From Paraphoma chrysanthemicola (Eukaryota; Ascomycota; Dothideomycetes; Pleosporales; Phaeosphaeriaceae): DNA of 64,000 nt. The stretch lies in contig JAGMWG010000002.1 of assembly GCA_020744225.1 (NCBI GenBank), positions 2,604,001 through 2,668,000 of the forward strand, given 5' to 3'. Position numbers and translations under genes: made by a program. Below are positions 45,713-56,397 of the stretch, one piece after another. The notes under the pieces are model-generated. The model saw only the letters and a list, made by a program, of their open reading frames with translations, searched no databases and was not told the DNA's origin. The first letter of the stretch is position 1; every line of letters starts with the position of its first letter.

Positions 45713-46828
45713 ATGGTGATCAAGGCGGGCCAGCTCATGGCCTCCGCACCGGGCAAGGATCGGACGGTGATATCAGATGGGAAATGGCTACGTGTCGTTT
45801 GGACCGATGGCGATGGTGACGGCGAATCGAGCGCTCACCTCATAGAACGCTCTCATGGGACCGTGAAGGGCCATCCGACTTGGAAGGTCTTCTGTGGACA
45901 AGTTGCAGACTTTCTCGAGCGCGGAAAGGAGGAACCTCCTCGCTACGTTTTCCTCGACGACCAAGCATGTCACCTCGTTTGGAGCTCGCAGAAGTACACG
46001 AAGCATGAGATGAACCTGTTCTGGCCTTTCGATTTCGACAGCTCGGGCAAGATCAGGGTAGGCAGGATGAACAAAGGCCGACCGGCATATGTGGATGCGT
46101 CGCACTCTCGGTATGCGACAGCGCTGCTGAGAGGCAAGAACAAGATCTTCGAGTTCAGTGGTTCTCCGGACTGGATGCCGGAGCTTCTCAAGGAGGAAGC
46201 ATCCGTGGGCAGCGATGTCAAGCTAGAGAAAGACGACAACACTTTGCAACCACAAGTCAAAATCACTACATCATCCCGAGATACCGTCACCAATACCGCT
46301 CAAACCCCCGCCATCGCATCCAGTGCTCTTACCCCGACTAGCACCAACACCCCATCAATTCTGCCAAGCAATACAGACTGGGGTGTCGGCAATGGTCGTA
46401 TTCCCTTCACGCGAAGCGAACCTACGCGATACATCTCCGGTCCCGTTGATGGTTCGCTGAAACCTCTCGGTATGGCACAGAAAGCAATGCAAGGCTCGCC
46501 GTACTTTGAGGTTCCTGCCGCAGCATTTCGATCACGGCCACGGCCGCGAGACGGAGATCTTGGTGGTTCGCTGGGTATCGCGCCGAAGAGGAAGATGGCA
46601 GATGACACTGAAGATCGTACAAAGGAGAAAGGAAAAGAGAACTTGGCTAAAGGGAAGAAGAGGAAAGTACTGAACTCGCCGGTGTCGAAGAGGACTGGTG
46701 GTGGGTTCATTCGGTCTCTTGCGCCTGCATCAGCGGATGCTGGTGTGGGTGGGTCGGTGGCTAAGAAAGTCAAGGTGGAGGGTTCAGACGATGATCTCAT
46801 GCTTTCGGCGAACGATTTCGCGAAATGA
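45713..46828 (+). CDS. Unrecognised protein, probably nuclear
   Basis: Single-exon frame of 371 residues with a good start context (CAAGAATGG). The first 160 residues look like a folded domain: KWLRVVWTDGDGDGESS, WKVFCGQVADFL, YVFLDDQACHLVWSSQKY, NLFWPFDFDSSGKIRVGRM and LLRGKNKIFEFSG, rich in aromatics. The rest is disordered with basic nuclear-import-like clusters (APKRKMADD, KGKKRKVLNSP, KKVKVEGSDDD). I do not recognise the family; it may be a fungus-restricted chromatin or RNA protein. It lies 885 bp from the divergent complex I gene. Confidence 0.75.
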   Translation: MVIKAGQLMASAPGKDRTVISDGKWLRVVWTDGDGDGESSAHLIERSHGTVKGHPTWKVFCGQVADFLERGKEEPPRYVFLDDQACHLVWSSQKYTKHEMNLFWPFDFDSSGKIRVGRMNKGRPAYVDASHSRYATALLRGKNKIFEFSGSPDWMPELLKEEASVGSDVKLEKDDNTLQPQVKITTSSRDTVTNTAQTPAIASSALTPTSTNTPSILPSNTDWGVGNGRIPFTRSEPTRYISGPVDGSLKPLGMAQKAMQGSPYFEVPAAAFRSRPRPRDGDLGGSLGIAPKRKMADDTEDRTKEKGKENLAKGKKRKVLNSPVSKRTGGGFIRSLAPASADAGVGGSVAKKVKVEGSDDDLMLSANDFAK

Positions 46829-47139
46829 TTGTCAAGATGGGAATCAAGGAGGTTCCCATAGGTTTTCAAAGGTTCACGTTTGGATCAGATTTATCGGATG
46901 CACGAGACTGGTTATCGAGCATTCATGTGGCTCTCACAGAATCTCGACAGTCTTGAGAATGTCTTACACGACAGTTTTGGGCCCTTTTCTGTCAAATTTT
47001 CAAATAAAGTTTCTTTGGCACTTCTTCTTCTCTGCTGGTAGAGATATTGAGAATAGGATTAGTTGTAACTACGAAGTCCAGTTTTGGTGATGCTAATGTT
47101 ATACGTCTACTCCTACAGTCTAATGACAGCACGACACGA

Positions 47140-49123
47140 CTACATTTGGTCCCGAAGAGCAGCTAGTTCACGTGCGACTCCTAGCGTATCAGGGTGCTCA
47201 TATCCAAGCACCTTCTTACGTCCTTCTAGCGCCCGTTGAAGTATTGCTTCCGCCGCGTCGTACTTTCCTTGATCTTTCAGCACTGATCCAAGGCCGTGAA
47301 GGCTGCTTAGCGTCTCAGGGTGCTCTTGTCCAAGCACCTTCTCTGATGATTCTAGCGCTCGTTGAAGTGTTGCTTCTGCCTCGTCGTAGTTTCCCTGCTG
47401 TCTTAGAAGCTGCCCAAGGGCGTGTACGCTGTCAAGCGTTTTAGGGTGCTCTTCGCCAAGCACCTTCTTGCGTCCTTCTAGTGCTTGGCGGTGTATGATT
47501 TCTGCCTTGTTGTTGTTCCCCTTCTTTCCCAGCACCATACCAAGGTAATGAAGGCTGTCAAGCGTTTCACCGTGCTCTTTCCCAAGCACTCGCTCGCGTC
47601 CTTCCAGTGCTCGCTGAAGCATGACTTCTGCCTCGCTGTGTTCTCCCTGCAGTGACAGCAAATGACCAAGGTTGGTAGCGCTGAGAAGCGTGTCGCGGTG
47701 ATCGTGACCAAGTAGCCTCTGTCTCGCGCGCAACACACGCTGATAGATTCTTTGCGCCTTCTGAAACAATCCCTGAGCGAACAGGACGTCCCCAAGAATA
47801 CTCATAGCCTCGAATCTGCCCGCATCGTCCTCTTCATTAGTCTCGCTTCCACTTCCATAACTGCCTAAGAGCCTACGAGCTACTTCTTCTGCAGCCCTAA
47901 ACCTTCCTTGATGGCACAGCACGCCCGCAAGCTGACATAGAATACTCGCTCTCTCCTGAGCGCTACTCTCTGGGGACATCTCTAGCTGTAAGATCTGGTC
48001 TCGCAGTCGCTCTTCCTCATCTTGTTTGTATCGTGGCCGTGTATCCACATCTAGCTCTATCTGGGCACCGATGGTGCTCGATATATGATCGAAGTCAGAA
48101 TGTGGCATTGCAAGTGAACGATGCACCAGCGCAGGACTTTGCCCGGTGAACGTGCTGATTAGTGGCCGCACAATGCTCGAGACTGTCGATAAGGCAGGAG
48201 ACGGCATCGGTGGGGTCTGTGCCGTGGTATGCACAAACCCCGGCGCCGGCACCCAAGCTGCCGGCGACGACGCAGTTATCATCGCGGGCGAGCCCCGGTG
48301 GGAGATGGTGTAACAGCCTAGATCAGACGGCGTGGCTTTGTTGCATCAGTGATAAGACTTTTGTCTGGCCAAGGTTCAACTCACGTGCGGATGGGCTAGG
48401 TGCGTACAAAGCACTTTCTACCACGCTATTTTTCTTCATCCACCGCTCAATCTTCGCCGGCTTCACTAGCTTCCCTCGCACATCGAAAGCGAGCTGGGCT
48501 TTGTCTGTTTCGATAAGCTTTCTCTTTTGTCGCTTTCGCACAATCGCTTGCATTTCATGCGTCTTGATGTTCTTATCCTTCCCCCACTGGCTGATGCGAA
48601 ATCGGTACTGTCGTTCCCTATCACCGCGGTTAGTCTCACTCTAATTTTCACACGGACTATCAGCATACTCAGCTTTGAAGCCGTGTGTCTCCTCTAATAT
48701 CGACCTCATTTGTGGTAAAGGCATCCCTTGTGCAATGTGCAACTCTAAGATGAGAGCTTTATACGGCTCCCAGTCGACTTTGCGAAGGGTCGGAGCCTTA
48801 GGCTTCTGGGCTTGAGTGGGTGGGCCCATGGGGGAAAGAGGGCCCGTAGATACATTTCCAGACACAGACGCACTTTGGCCGCCGCCAGTAGCGCCTGCGT
48901 CATACAGAGTAGACCGGCCATATGGGCGCTGGGCTTGGAACCACGAACCTGCAGCTTGTATACCGTCATACTGGCCTTGACGGATGCCGGTGGATGTATC
49001 GCCGGCAGTATGGAGCCCATGGGAACGCTGGATTGAAGAAAAGGGCTGTCCAGCAAGTGAAATCCCAGGGTGGAGGGCGCTGGCTGGCGCTTGATTAGGC
49101 TGGTGGTGCGGCTGAAAGTCCAT
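47140..49123 (-). CDS. Clr5-domain protein with tetratricopeptide repeats
   Basis: Three exons, complement(join(47140..48317,48385..48617,48669..49123)), 621 residues; introns 67 and 51 nt, phases 2 and 1. The N-terminus is disordered and Gln/Pro-rich, then a Clr5-type DNA-binding-like domain: DWEPYKALILELHIAQGMP, LPQMRSILEETHGFKA, and across the intron EERQYRFRISQWGKDKNIK. A basic linker (RKRQKRKLIET) leads to a C-terminal array of kinesin-light-chain-type TPRs of 42 residues (for example YDEAEATLQRALESSEKVLG then QEHPETLSSLHGLG). Clr5 is named from a fission yeast silencing factor. Clr5-TPR combinations are widespread and poorly characterised in Pezizomycotina. No NB-ARC or NACHT domain is present. 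Likely a nuclear regulator or a relative of NLR-type proteins; function unknown. Confidence 0.85.
47209..47712 (-). repeat. Tandem 126-bp units encoding TPRs
   Basis: Four consecutive 126-bp units (starting about 47209, 47335, 47461, 47587) each begin with a CACCTTCT-like sequence and encode 42-residue TPRs. The two nearest the stop are the most alike. Regular length and retained DNA similarity indicate recent unit duplication or homogenisation. Confidence 0.75.
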
Positions 49124-49837
49124 GTTGGCGAATTTAAACCTCGTTCAAACAGGGAGGCAAATGTTTTCTGTCGCCAGATACTGTGAAGTATGTATTATAC
49201 AAGGGAAGTCTATCCAGGGTCAAAGCGGAATATAAAGAAGCATTGCGTTCCATGTTACCATCAGCAGCATAAGGCTGTGAAACGTTGTCACGCGTCCAGC
49301 CGGCAGCGACGCGCTGGTTGAAGAGTGGCGATTGGACACAGTTCAAAACTACAATTGAGGTTGGCGAATGAACGAGTGCAGCTGCAGCCGTGGCGCTGCA
49401 TGGGCGCCCGAGCTCAAGCCTCCGCCTTCGTTTCACCGCCCTGCTTGTATTTGCAAAAGTACAATTGCGGGAGGGCTGAGCACACGGCCGCGCTGATTGG
49501 CTGGCGGACAATAGTACTATCTGCGCCGAATTGAACTTTTGCAACACAGCAAATCAGGCAGGAACAGTCGAGATCTCTGACCTCTAATCGTCTAATCCAT
49601 GCTTCTGTTCCGTGCATATTTACGTGGAGTTCACGGCTGCATTTACGTGGATCCGCAGGTGATCAAATTGCGAGGGCAACATTTCTCGCGGTTTTTGTCA
49701 CCAAGAGAGTCGCCCGGCTATGTACTTATAACCAGCGGATGTCGTGTCTGGCAATGTCCAAATCCTTATACAATCGTACCCACTCTACTTCCGACTGCTT
49801 GAGAGCTCTTCATTTGACTGCCCAAAGCACTCGAGCA
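49124..49837. promoter_or_regulatory. Divergent intergenic region between Clr5-TPR and C2H2 genes
   Basis: About 0.7 kb. No gene is recognised; it should contain the two promoters. Confidence 0.4.
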
Positions 49838-50825
49838 ATGAATCATCCTTACTCGTCTTTCCATGACCGTGCCTCTCTTTCTTGGTCAGGCGAAGCCATG
49901 GCTGAGCCTGCACCCAGCAATGACCTTCAGCGTAAGCTAAGATCCTTTCCGACAATGGGTTGGCGTCTTAACAGTACACTAATGAGCATGTCTTAGTTGA
50001 AAGGAGGGCGTACTATAGAAGTACTCTAAGTCAACCTGGTATGTCTGCTTGTCGGATCAACAAAGACACCGGAGAGATTTCGTCTCCGACCATCTGCTCT
50101 GTTATATTGAGGGTAACAGATCTACAGCATCGATGGACCATAGCGATCCGACCGTCTACGATGTCTCCAAGGCAGCTGGAGAGTTAGCCACCTGGACTGA
50201 TCATGAGCAACATCCTCAATCCAGCATGAGTCTCGACGAGCCACTACTGCACAACGCTCCGAGCACCAGTAACCTCATGAACATGTACTGCTGGGCACCG
50301 ACCGCCTTTTCATATGAGTTAGTATCACTAGTGGAATGGGAACGAGATTTGGCTCACGTGCTGTCTAGTCCATCGTGTTCGAACAACTCGATTCCTCAAT
50401 CCATCCAGAATACCATCTGGTCTGGCACAGCGCCGAACCACGACGTACCACCATCTTGCGATTTCGACACCCACGCAGCAGAGTTGCGCTCCCTCCAGAA
50501 CTCCAGCTCAGATGACGTCATCTACATTGGACAACGAAGCCGAAAGCGCCCGACCGTGATTGAAGCAATCGATAACGACGATACTGTCACGCGCATTGGC
50601 TCCGTATTGAGCAACAGAAAGTTCGTGTGTGACGAAGAGAATTGCGCAGGACAGACCTTTGCTCGCCTGGCCGAGCTGAGGCGTCATTACACCACGCATC
50701 ATGCCGCCGATAAGCCCAACTTCTGGTGTCACGTCCCGACCTGTCCTCGCAGCGTGAGCGGAGTTGGCGAAGCATTCCGCAGAAGGGACAAGCTGGCGGC
50801 ACATGTCAAGAGTATGCACTCTTGA
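49838..50825 (+). CDS. C2H2 zinc-finger protein
   Basis: Probable transcription regulator. The long open frame 50049-50825 has no usable ATG before 50133. A three-exon model fits phases: join(49838..49931,49997..50038,50128..50825), 277 residues, with donors GTAAGC and GTATGT and acceptors ATGTCTTAG and GATCTACAG. It starts MNHPYSSFHDRASLSW. The middle is acidic and Ser/Asn-rich; a basic patch (QRSRKRPTVIEA) precedes two C-terminal zinc fingers: CDEENC...HYTTHH and CHVPTC...HVKSMH, both with C-x4-C spacing. This pairing at the extreme C-terminus is common in orphan ascomycete proteins often found near HET or NLR genes. The 5' exons are inferred only from splice signals; starting at 50133 would give 230 residues. 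Confidence 0.7.
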
Positions 50826-51029
50826 GTATGTGGAAGGTTTGCACATGGATAATCTCAGCATATCAGAGAGTTCCATGTATCGAATGCTGCAGGTTTGGGG
50901 GCATTTCGCTCGGGGGCATTTCGCGCGGTTGCTGAAGTGAGTTGATATTTTTCTGAGCTTTGTACGGATGTCATGTATTGAGGCGCAAGTAATGCGCAAG
51001 TCGTCGCTCGATTGCTTCTCCATCCGTTC

Positions 51030-53048
51030 TTATATCAACGTGATCTTCTCGACCGTTCTCTTTGCAAAGTACTCCTCATCCAACATAAGCAAACGCAAAT
51101 CATCAAGAGACGAAAGCCCCCGGTCAAATCTCCTCGGCATCATTAGCATAACATTCCCTCTATGTACCCATCCCTCTTCCCAAGGACTCAGAAGCGTCGG
51201 AAGCAAACTCCCCTTGAGCGCCCAGACACACCCGCCATCAAGATGTGACGTCGTCCCTCTTTTATCTCCAGAATTGACAATATCACCTGAGTCGAGTAGG
51301 AAGGAATAATTCCAAGATATTAGGACGTCCATTGCGTCGTGTAACGCGTGGTCTGGACAGCTTGCTTGGCCAACATGATGATATTGCAGCTCCTTGAACT
51401 TCTCGCGAAACTCGTCAAGCGAGGCACATGAATTGCAAAAATCCGTTTCGGAGGTACCAGGATGCTTGAGGAATGTGCTCAGCCAGTCTCCAAAGACTGC
51501 ATCGATTGTTCGGTTGGTGATGCGGGCGGCAGCAGCAAACAGTACGTCCCGGAGAAAATCTAGAACGTCTCCCGTGCCGTCATGGTCGATCTCACAGCAA
51601 GTACAGTGTAAAATTTTGCCTATCATGCTGCCTTCAACCTGTAGTTGGAGACCATCAGCAGATGTTGATACTGATCCCATAGCTGGCGGAATGGGTTTCG
51701 TAAAGTCTCTTGGTCTGATGCGGTGTCGCATGTCTGGCACCCAGGATGGGCAGCATAATAAGCGCCTCTCATGTGTCTCCATAATGCGAAGGTCCTTAGA
51801 GTTCTCGATCAAGTATCTGGTATAATGTAGTGTAACCTGCTCAAAAGATTGTCTGTAATCTGGTTGAAGAGCAAGTGGTAGCTCTACTTCATCCAACAGT
51901 CCTAGAATACCATAGAACAGGTCATGGTCAATGGTCGCCTTACTCGAATATTGTAGACGTAAGAAAGCAATCAGATTGACGGATGTGTGAAAAGCCCTCG
52001 GGCTTGGGATTCTGTTCGTTTGTCTGGGAATGTATTTGGCTAGACTTAGCCACTCGGCTGCTTTTGATTCCCGGAATACGTCATAAGCTTTCGCGGCTAG
52101 TTCCCCATCGAGAAGGCGTTCCTCCTCAAAGAGGCAGAAAGCAGCGGCTGGAAGGACGTCGAGGTAGAACACCCATGCGCCTATGATGAATATAGGTACG
52201 CGCTTGGCAAGGATGAATTCCTGCATAATCCAGACACGTGTGAAGTAGTCATGTCGTGCAAGGGCCCCTATTTGTTCGAAGAGACTGAAGAGAAATGCCC
52301 GGGATGGCACGGCGTGGGCAATTGCGGAAATGCCGTCAGCAACCTCCCCCACACACGACTCGCTTGTTACTGGCGCTTTGCCCTCTTTGGATGAAGCAGT
52401 ATCCTTATAGACTTGTGACTGTGCTAAGGACGATTCGAGTCGACCGAGTTGAGCCAGAAATGACTCGCGATCAGATGTCTCGCGTTGGCAATTCTCACCG
52501 GCGAGATTGAGTACCTGCATCAAAGTATGGAGGTCGGCGTCAGGAGGGAAGATTTCTTCAGGCGTTCCAAACCACACCCAGACCCTGCTAGCCGTAGAGT
52601 ATATCTCTGACATGCGAGGGACATGCCTATTTCTCTCGTCGATGTTCGACTGATCGATGCAGATTGCATCTATCCACCATGGTATTCCGCAGTGCGCGGC
52701 TGTAGTTGCCGTTGCATCGTCATGATTTGCGCGCTGAGCCAGTTCAAGGGAGCGGAAGTCGACTTCAAAATCTCGCATCGTCTCCAGGAAGTCGTGTAGG
52801 TGCTGTGAAACCTCGAATGCGTAGCCATTCATTCGTAAAGTTACTTTCGGCAAACCGCCACCCCACACGTAGGAAAGGGCATAGAATTCGAGATCCTTTG
52901 TTAGCGGCACTTCAAACAACGTGATGTTGAGTCCTGTTTCCGTTTCGGTGTGGCTGAAAGTTATCAAACGGATGTTTGGCGAGACGAGATCAGAATAGAG
53001 CGGCACATGCGAGCGCGTATCTACCGGAGGACTTGAGGTGGTTGACAT
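51030..53048 (-). CDS. Heterokaryon-incompatibility (HET) domain protein
   Basis: Single-exon, 672-residue protein with an N-terminal HET domain, the effector module of fungal allorecognition and programmed cell death. Diagnostic blocks: FYALSYVWG (about 56-63), PWWIDAICIDQSNIDERN (about 123-140) with MSEIYSTASRVWVWFG (about 146-161), and WIMQEFILAKRVPIFI further on. An extra stretch between the first two blocks (about 95-120) is longer than in minimal HET domains. The C-terminal half (from about residue 300) has features seen in many HET proteins (YGILGLLDE, PDYRQSFEQVTLHYTRYLI) but no NB-ARC, NACHT or WD repeats. The start ATG at 53048 is the first in frame. Confidence 0.92.
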   Translation of the reverse strand: MSTTSSPPVDTRSHVPLYSDLVSPNIRLITFSHTETETGLNITLFEVPLTKDLEFYALSYVWGGGLPKVTLRMNGYAFEVSQHLHDFLETMRDFEVDFRSLELAQRANHDDATATTAAHCGIPWWIDAICIDQSNIDERNRHVPRMSEIYSTASRVWVWFGTPEEIFPPDADLHTLMQVLNLAGENCQRETSDRESFLAQLGRLESSLAQSQVYKDTASSKEGKAPVTSESCVGEVADGISAIAHAVPSRAFLFSLFEQIGALARHDYFTRVWIMQEFILAKRVPIFIIGAWVFYLDVLPAAAFCLFEEERLLDGELAAKAYDVFRESKAAEWLSLAKYIPRQTNRIPSPRAFHTSVNLIAFLRLQYSSKATIDHDLFYGILGLLDEVELPLALQPDYRQSFEQVTLHYTRYLIENSKDLRIMETHERRLLCCPSWVPDMRHRIRPRDFTKPIPPAMGSVSTSADGLQLQVEGSMIGKILHCTCCEIDHDGTGDVLDFLRDVLFAAAARITNRTIDAVFGDWLSTFLKHPGTSETDFCNSCASLDEFREKFKELQYHHVGQASCPDHALHDAMDVLISWNYSFLLDSGDIVNSGDKRGTTSHLDGGCVWALKGSLLPTLLSPWEEGWVHRGNVMLMMPRRFDRGLSSLDDLRLLMLDEEYFAKRTVEKITLI

Positions 53049-53646
53049 GTCGGCATGAATGCTTGCAGCTTCCGCTCCCGTTGATCGACAGCGAGTAAAA
53101 GCAGGAAATTCCTCAGTGCTATATGATCATAGGATGCAGACGTTCCGACGATGGCGGGGAGTTCTGTTGACGGCCCCCAACCTTGGCTCGCGAATCGGCA
53201 TCGCAAGACTTGGCCACAAGGCCATCTTCGTCCCCTGCAACAACGCCATCTCCTCAATACAGCAGAGCACGGACAAGACTTCACCGGACGCGATGTGGTG
53301 GTGAGATCGCAATTTCTCACCACTGGATCTGAGCGCTGCGAACCTAGTCATAAGGATGGTTGTTGATGCGAGGAAAAGGGTGACGGGACGTGCGCGTAAC
53401 GGGTGGCGCTAGGCTAGCGCGCTGTGGAACTGCAATCGCGTGCACCGACGTGTCGTTTCTTTCTGACCTACAGAAGTATAGCCAAAGTATAGCAGAATGT
53501 TCAACTTCTTTCAAATATTCCCGATTAGTGGCTGTTTTTACTCATGCATATATTTGTTGTGGTACGTGCTCAAACGAGTTGCGCTGAGGTACATAGGCAT
53601 CATCACTTTGCGCCAGTCTCCATTCCTTATAGTCCAGACGGACCAC

Positions 53647-54240
53647 TTACCCTACCCTAGACGTCGTTATCGGTGCTGCAAGCAATTTGAGTCCCCTGCA
53701 GCCGTCGTGTACCTGTGCCCCAGAGGTGCAGCCATGAGCGCACGGACGCCACAACACATCAACAGGCAGCAGCCTTGGTCGTTGGCAGCAGAAGAGTTCC
53801 GTCCTTAACACGCCAATTGCGCTAAAATGTTGTTCTGAGACTTTCTGAGCCAATTGATCATGGGTCTGATGGCCAATCTGCTGCGTGCGATTGTACGGAT
53901 ACAACAAGATAGCTCTTTGTCCAAAGTGGCATTGGACATTACTTCTGAACGCAAGGCTTCTCCAGATGCAATAATTGAGCGCGTATACCTTCACTTTGCC
54001 CGCCTTCACGCTGTCTGATCTTACCGCCACATCGTCGCCAAGGGAAGCGGGGATATCGGGATCTGTCCCTTTCGTCAACACTAACGGTGGCTCAAGTGAA
54101 GGACCTCGTGCACAGACGAAGACTGCACGCCTGCTACGCCTCCTTGGCGCAGCTATGGCTCCAGTGGCAAGATAACCATGGACCAAGCCATCTCTGCCGA
54201 TCGTAACATTGCGAAACTGAAAACATGCAGTGCAGCACAT
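53647..54240 (-). CDS. Unrecognised 197-codon ORF
   Basis: ATG at 54240, stop at 53647. The middle (PPLVLTKGTDPDIPASLGDD, then VKAGKVKVYALNYCIWRSL) reads like protein. The last 60 residues are Cys- and Arg-rich and look random. It may be an orphan gene whose true 3' end lies after an unseen intron, or chance. The rest of the 53.05-54.5 kb gap shows nothing I can name. Confidence 0.25.
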   Translation of the reverse strand: MCCTACFQFRNVTIGRDGLVHGYLATGAIAAPRRRSRRAVFVCARGPSLEPPLVLTKGTDPDIPASLGDDVAVRSDSVKAGKVKVYALNYCIWRSLAFRSNVQCHFGQRAILLYPYNRTQQIGHQTHDQLAQKVSEQHFSAIGVLRTELFCCQRPRLLPVDVLWRPCAHGCTSGAQVHDGCRGLKLLAAPITTSRVG

Positions 54241-54495
54241 GAGGAAAAAGCATTATGCGACGTGCATGGGCCAGACACTGACCACTGGGCAAAAACATAC
54301 GAGTGAAACAATCCAGATCAGAGCACCATGATCTCGTGGATGCGTTCACCGACCGCTGTAATCTTGGTTTGTTCCCCACTGTTTTGTCTCAACGTGCTTT
54401 CATGTCGTTAAATCATAGCACTACTCTCCCTCCTCATCGGTGCTTCCATCACTGCTGCTCCTCTACGCGCGGTGCTGCCGTCAAGCAAATCCGCC

Positions 54496-56397
54496 ATGGT
54501 TATTTTTTCTTTTGACGAGATCAATGGACGACTCTCTGAATGTACCCACTATAAAACCCGAACTCGAACGTATGGAAGGCTCCTCGGCATCCAACAGCTG
54601 TCCAATTCAAGCCGCGGTGACGCGGGGAAACAGACATACAAGACACGAACCGTCCAGGATTTCGCCGACGCAACGGAAAAAGAGGACACTAGATTTGTAG
54701 CACGCTTCAACTCCAGGAAAGAAGTGCAGCAGGCTATCTCGTCACACCGCAGCGAGTTACAAAGGTATACGGACAAGTGTTTGGAGCCTTATGGCCCTAA
54801 AATATGGGGCGACGGATCGACCCAGCCACAACTTACCCAGACCGACGCGTTCTACCCCAGGATTCTGGTCTGGGATGATTTGGAAGATCGGGAACGGTGA
54901 GTGCAGGGACGAATGGATAGTGTATGATGCTGACAAATATTAAGCATTCGACTGTACACCTTCTGCTGGATAATGCAACGCACTTGTCGTAAGGTCGAAA
55001 CGAAGAAGCGGGAGTGTAGGAAGGATCAGTCTGACGATGAAGATGGGCTTGATTACGAAGAGAAAGGCAGCGAGCGGCCCCAGCATATGAGCCTCCGGGA
55101 TGTGGTTGAGGGAATAGGGACGAACTCTTCGGATCCTTCCGTAGATTCTGCTCAAGCATCGCCGTCGTCGACAATACGTTCAGTGCCAGTGATCTCAGAG
55201 GGAGACAGTAACAGAAATGAGTCCACGTCAGTGCAAGAGTTCAGGGCGCCCGAAGCACCCATGGTGCGCAACCTTTCGAGAGTCCACACGGTCTCAGCTC
55301 GCGAAGCGGCACTACCCCGCCGACCAACGTCGCAGCGTAACATGGGAGATATCTCGTCGGCAGTCAACCTTCAACATGATGAGTCTCCCCTGAGAGGCAG
55401 CGCTGGTTCAGTCAATGCTCCAGATCCCGTCCCCGCGACCTCAGCAGCTATAGAAGTGGACACTCATGAGAACAGTCCTGCAAACCGGAAACGGCGTAGA
55501 TTAACCATCGATGTCAATGAGTGTACCAGCTTCTCATCACTCCAAAACAAGGGGAAACTAAAGCCTGTACGACAGATCAGGCGGAAAGGCTCATCTAGTG
55601 GCCTCTCACGCATTCACCTTCTTTCGGAATGTCGTAACAACGGGGAGCACAGGCAGAGCCCTGTCGACGACCCTTCTATACCTGACTCTTCTGATCAAGT
55701 GACAACGGTCGGGAATGAAAATAGCACTACCGAATCTACTGCCAACCGAGTCAATGACGTCGACTCGGTTCTTGGGGACGAAGCCGTAGCCGAAGTAGAA
55801 GAACAGGAGACAGGCCTGCTGGCAATGGAAGGTACACATTCTTCTTTGATCGTCCGGCTGAAGCTGAGTTCAATCCAAGCAACCCACCTTCGAAATGACC
55901 GTAGACGGCTGGCTTACCATCTGTCTCTATGCTTCGACACCGACGCGCAGGCGCAATCGCCATGTAAGAAAACGATGGATCTCATTCGAAACTTGTGGTC
56001 ATCAGACCAAACACGCCTACGCGAGAGCCTCAATCACGCATTCAAGTCATACGATACAGCATTGAGCAGATGGCAACGATGCATCGAGATTTTCACCACT
56101 TTCCAGGAGCGTACACAATTCCGTGGCGAAAGTAGTACATGGAACGCGCATCTTGGAAGCCTACAGATCAACGCTCGTCGTGAGGCGCGCCGAAACTTCT
56201 TGGATGCAGTAGTGCAGATGGGTGACTGGCTTGATGAACTAAGCAACATCTCCATTCAGAGGTTCTCGGACGATGTGGCAGTAGCCCTGCTGACCATGGC
56301 AGACTGGGTGAATACAATGAACGAAAAGGAGGATAGGGACGCATTCATCGAAGTGGTGGCTCGGTTCAACAAAAGCTTATTGGATCCCTTTATGTAG
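54496..56397 (+). CDS. Orphan protein with C-terminal helical domain
   Basis: Two exons, join(54496..54896,54945..56397), 617 residues; donor GTGAGT, branch point GCTGAC, acceptor AAATATTAAG, phase 2. The ATG at 54496 has a good context (CGCCATGG). The N-terminal part (VIFSFDEINGRLSECTHYK, then RLLGIQQLSNSS and KTRTVQDFAD) looks folded; the middle is disordered with a basic cluster (NRKRRRLTIDVNE). The last 180 residues are helical (LRESLNHAFKSYDTALSRWQ, RCIEIFTTF, AHLGSLQINARREARRNFLD, VALLTMADWVNTMNEK). I do not recognise the family. A degraded relative of the C-terminal domain lies 1.1 kb downstream. Confidence 0.7.

Noticed and set aside
50049..50132. Upstream extension of the C2H2 frame to 50049
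   Set aside because: The first codon is TTG, not ATG, and a GTATGT...CTACAG intron covers this part in phase.
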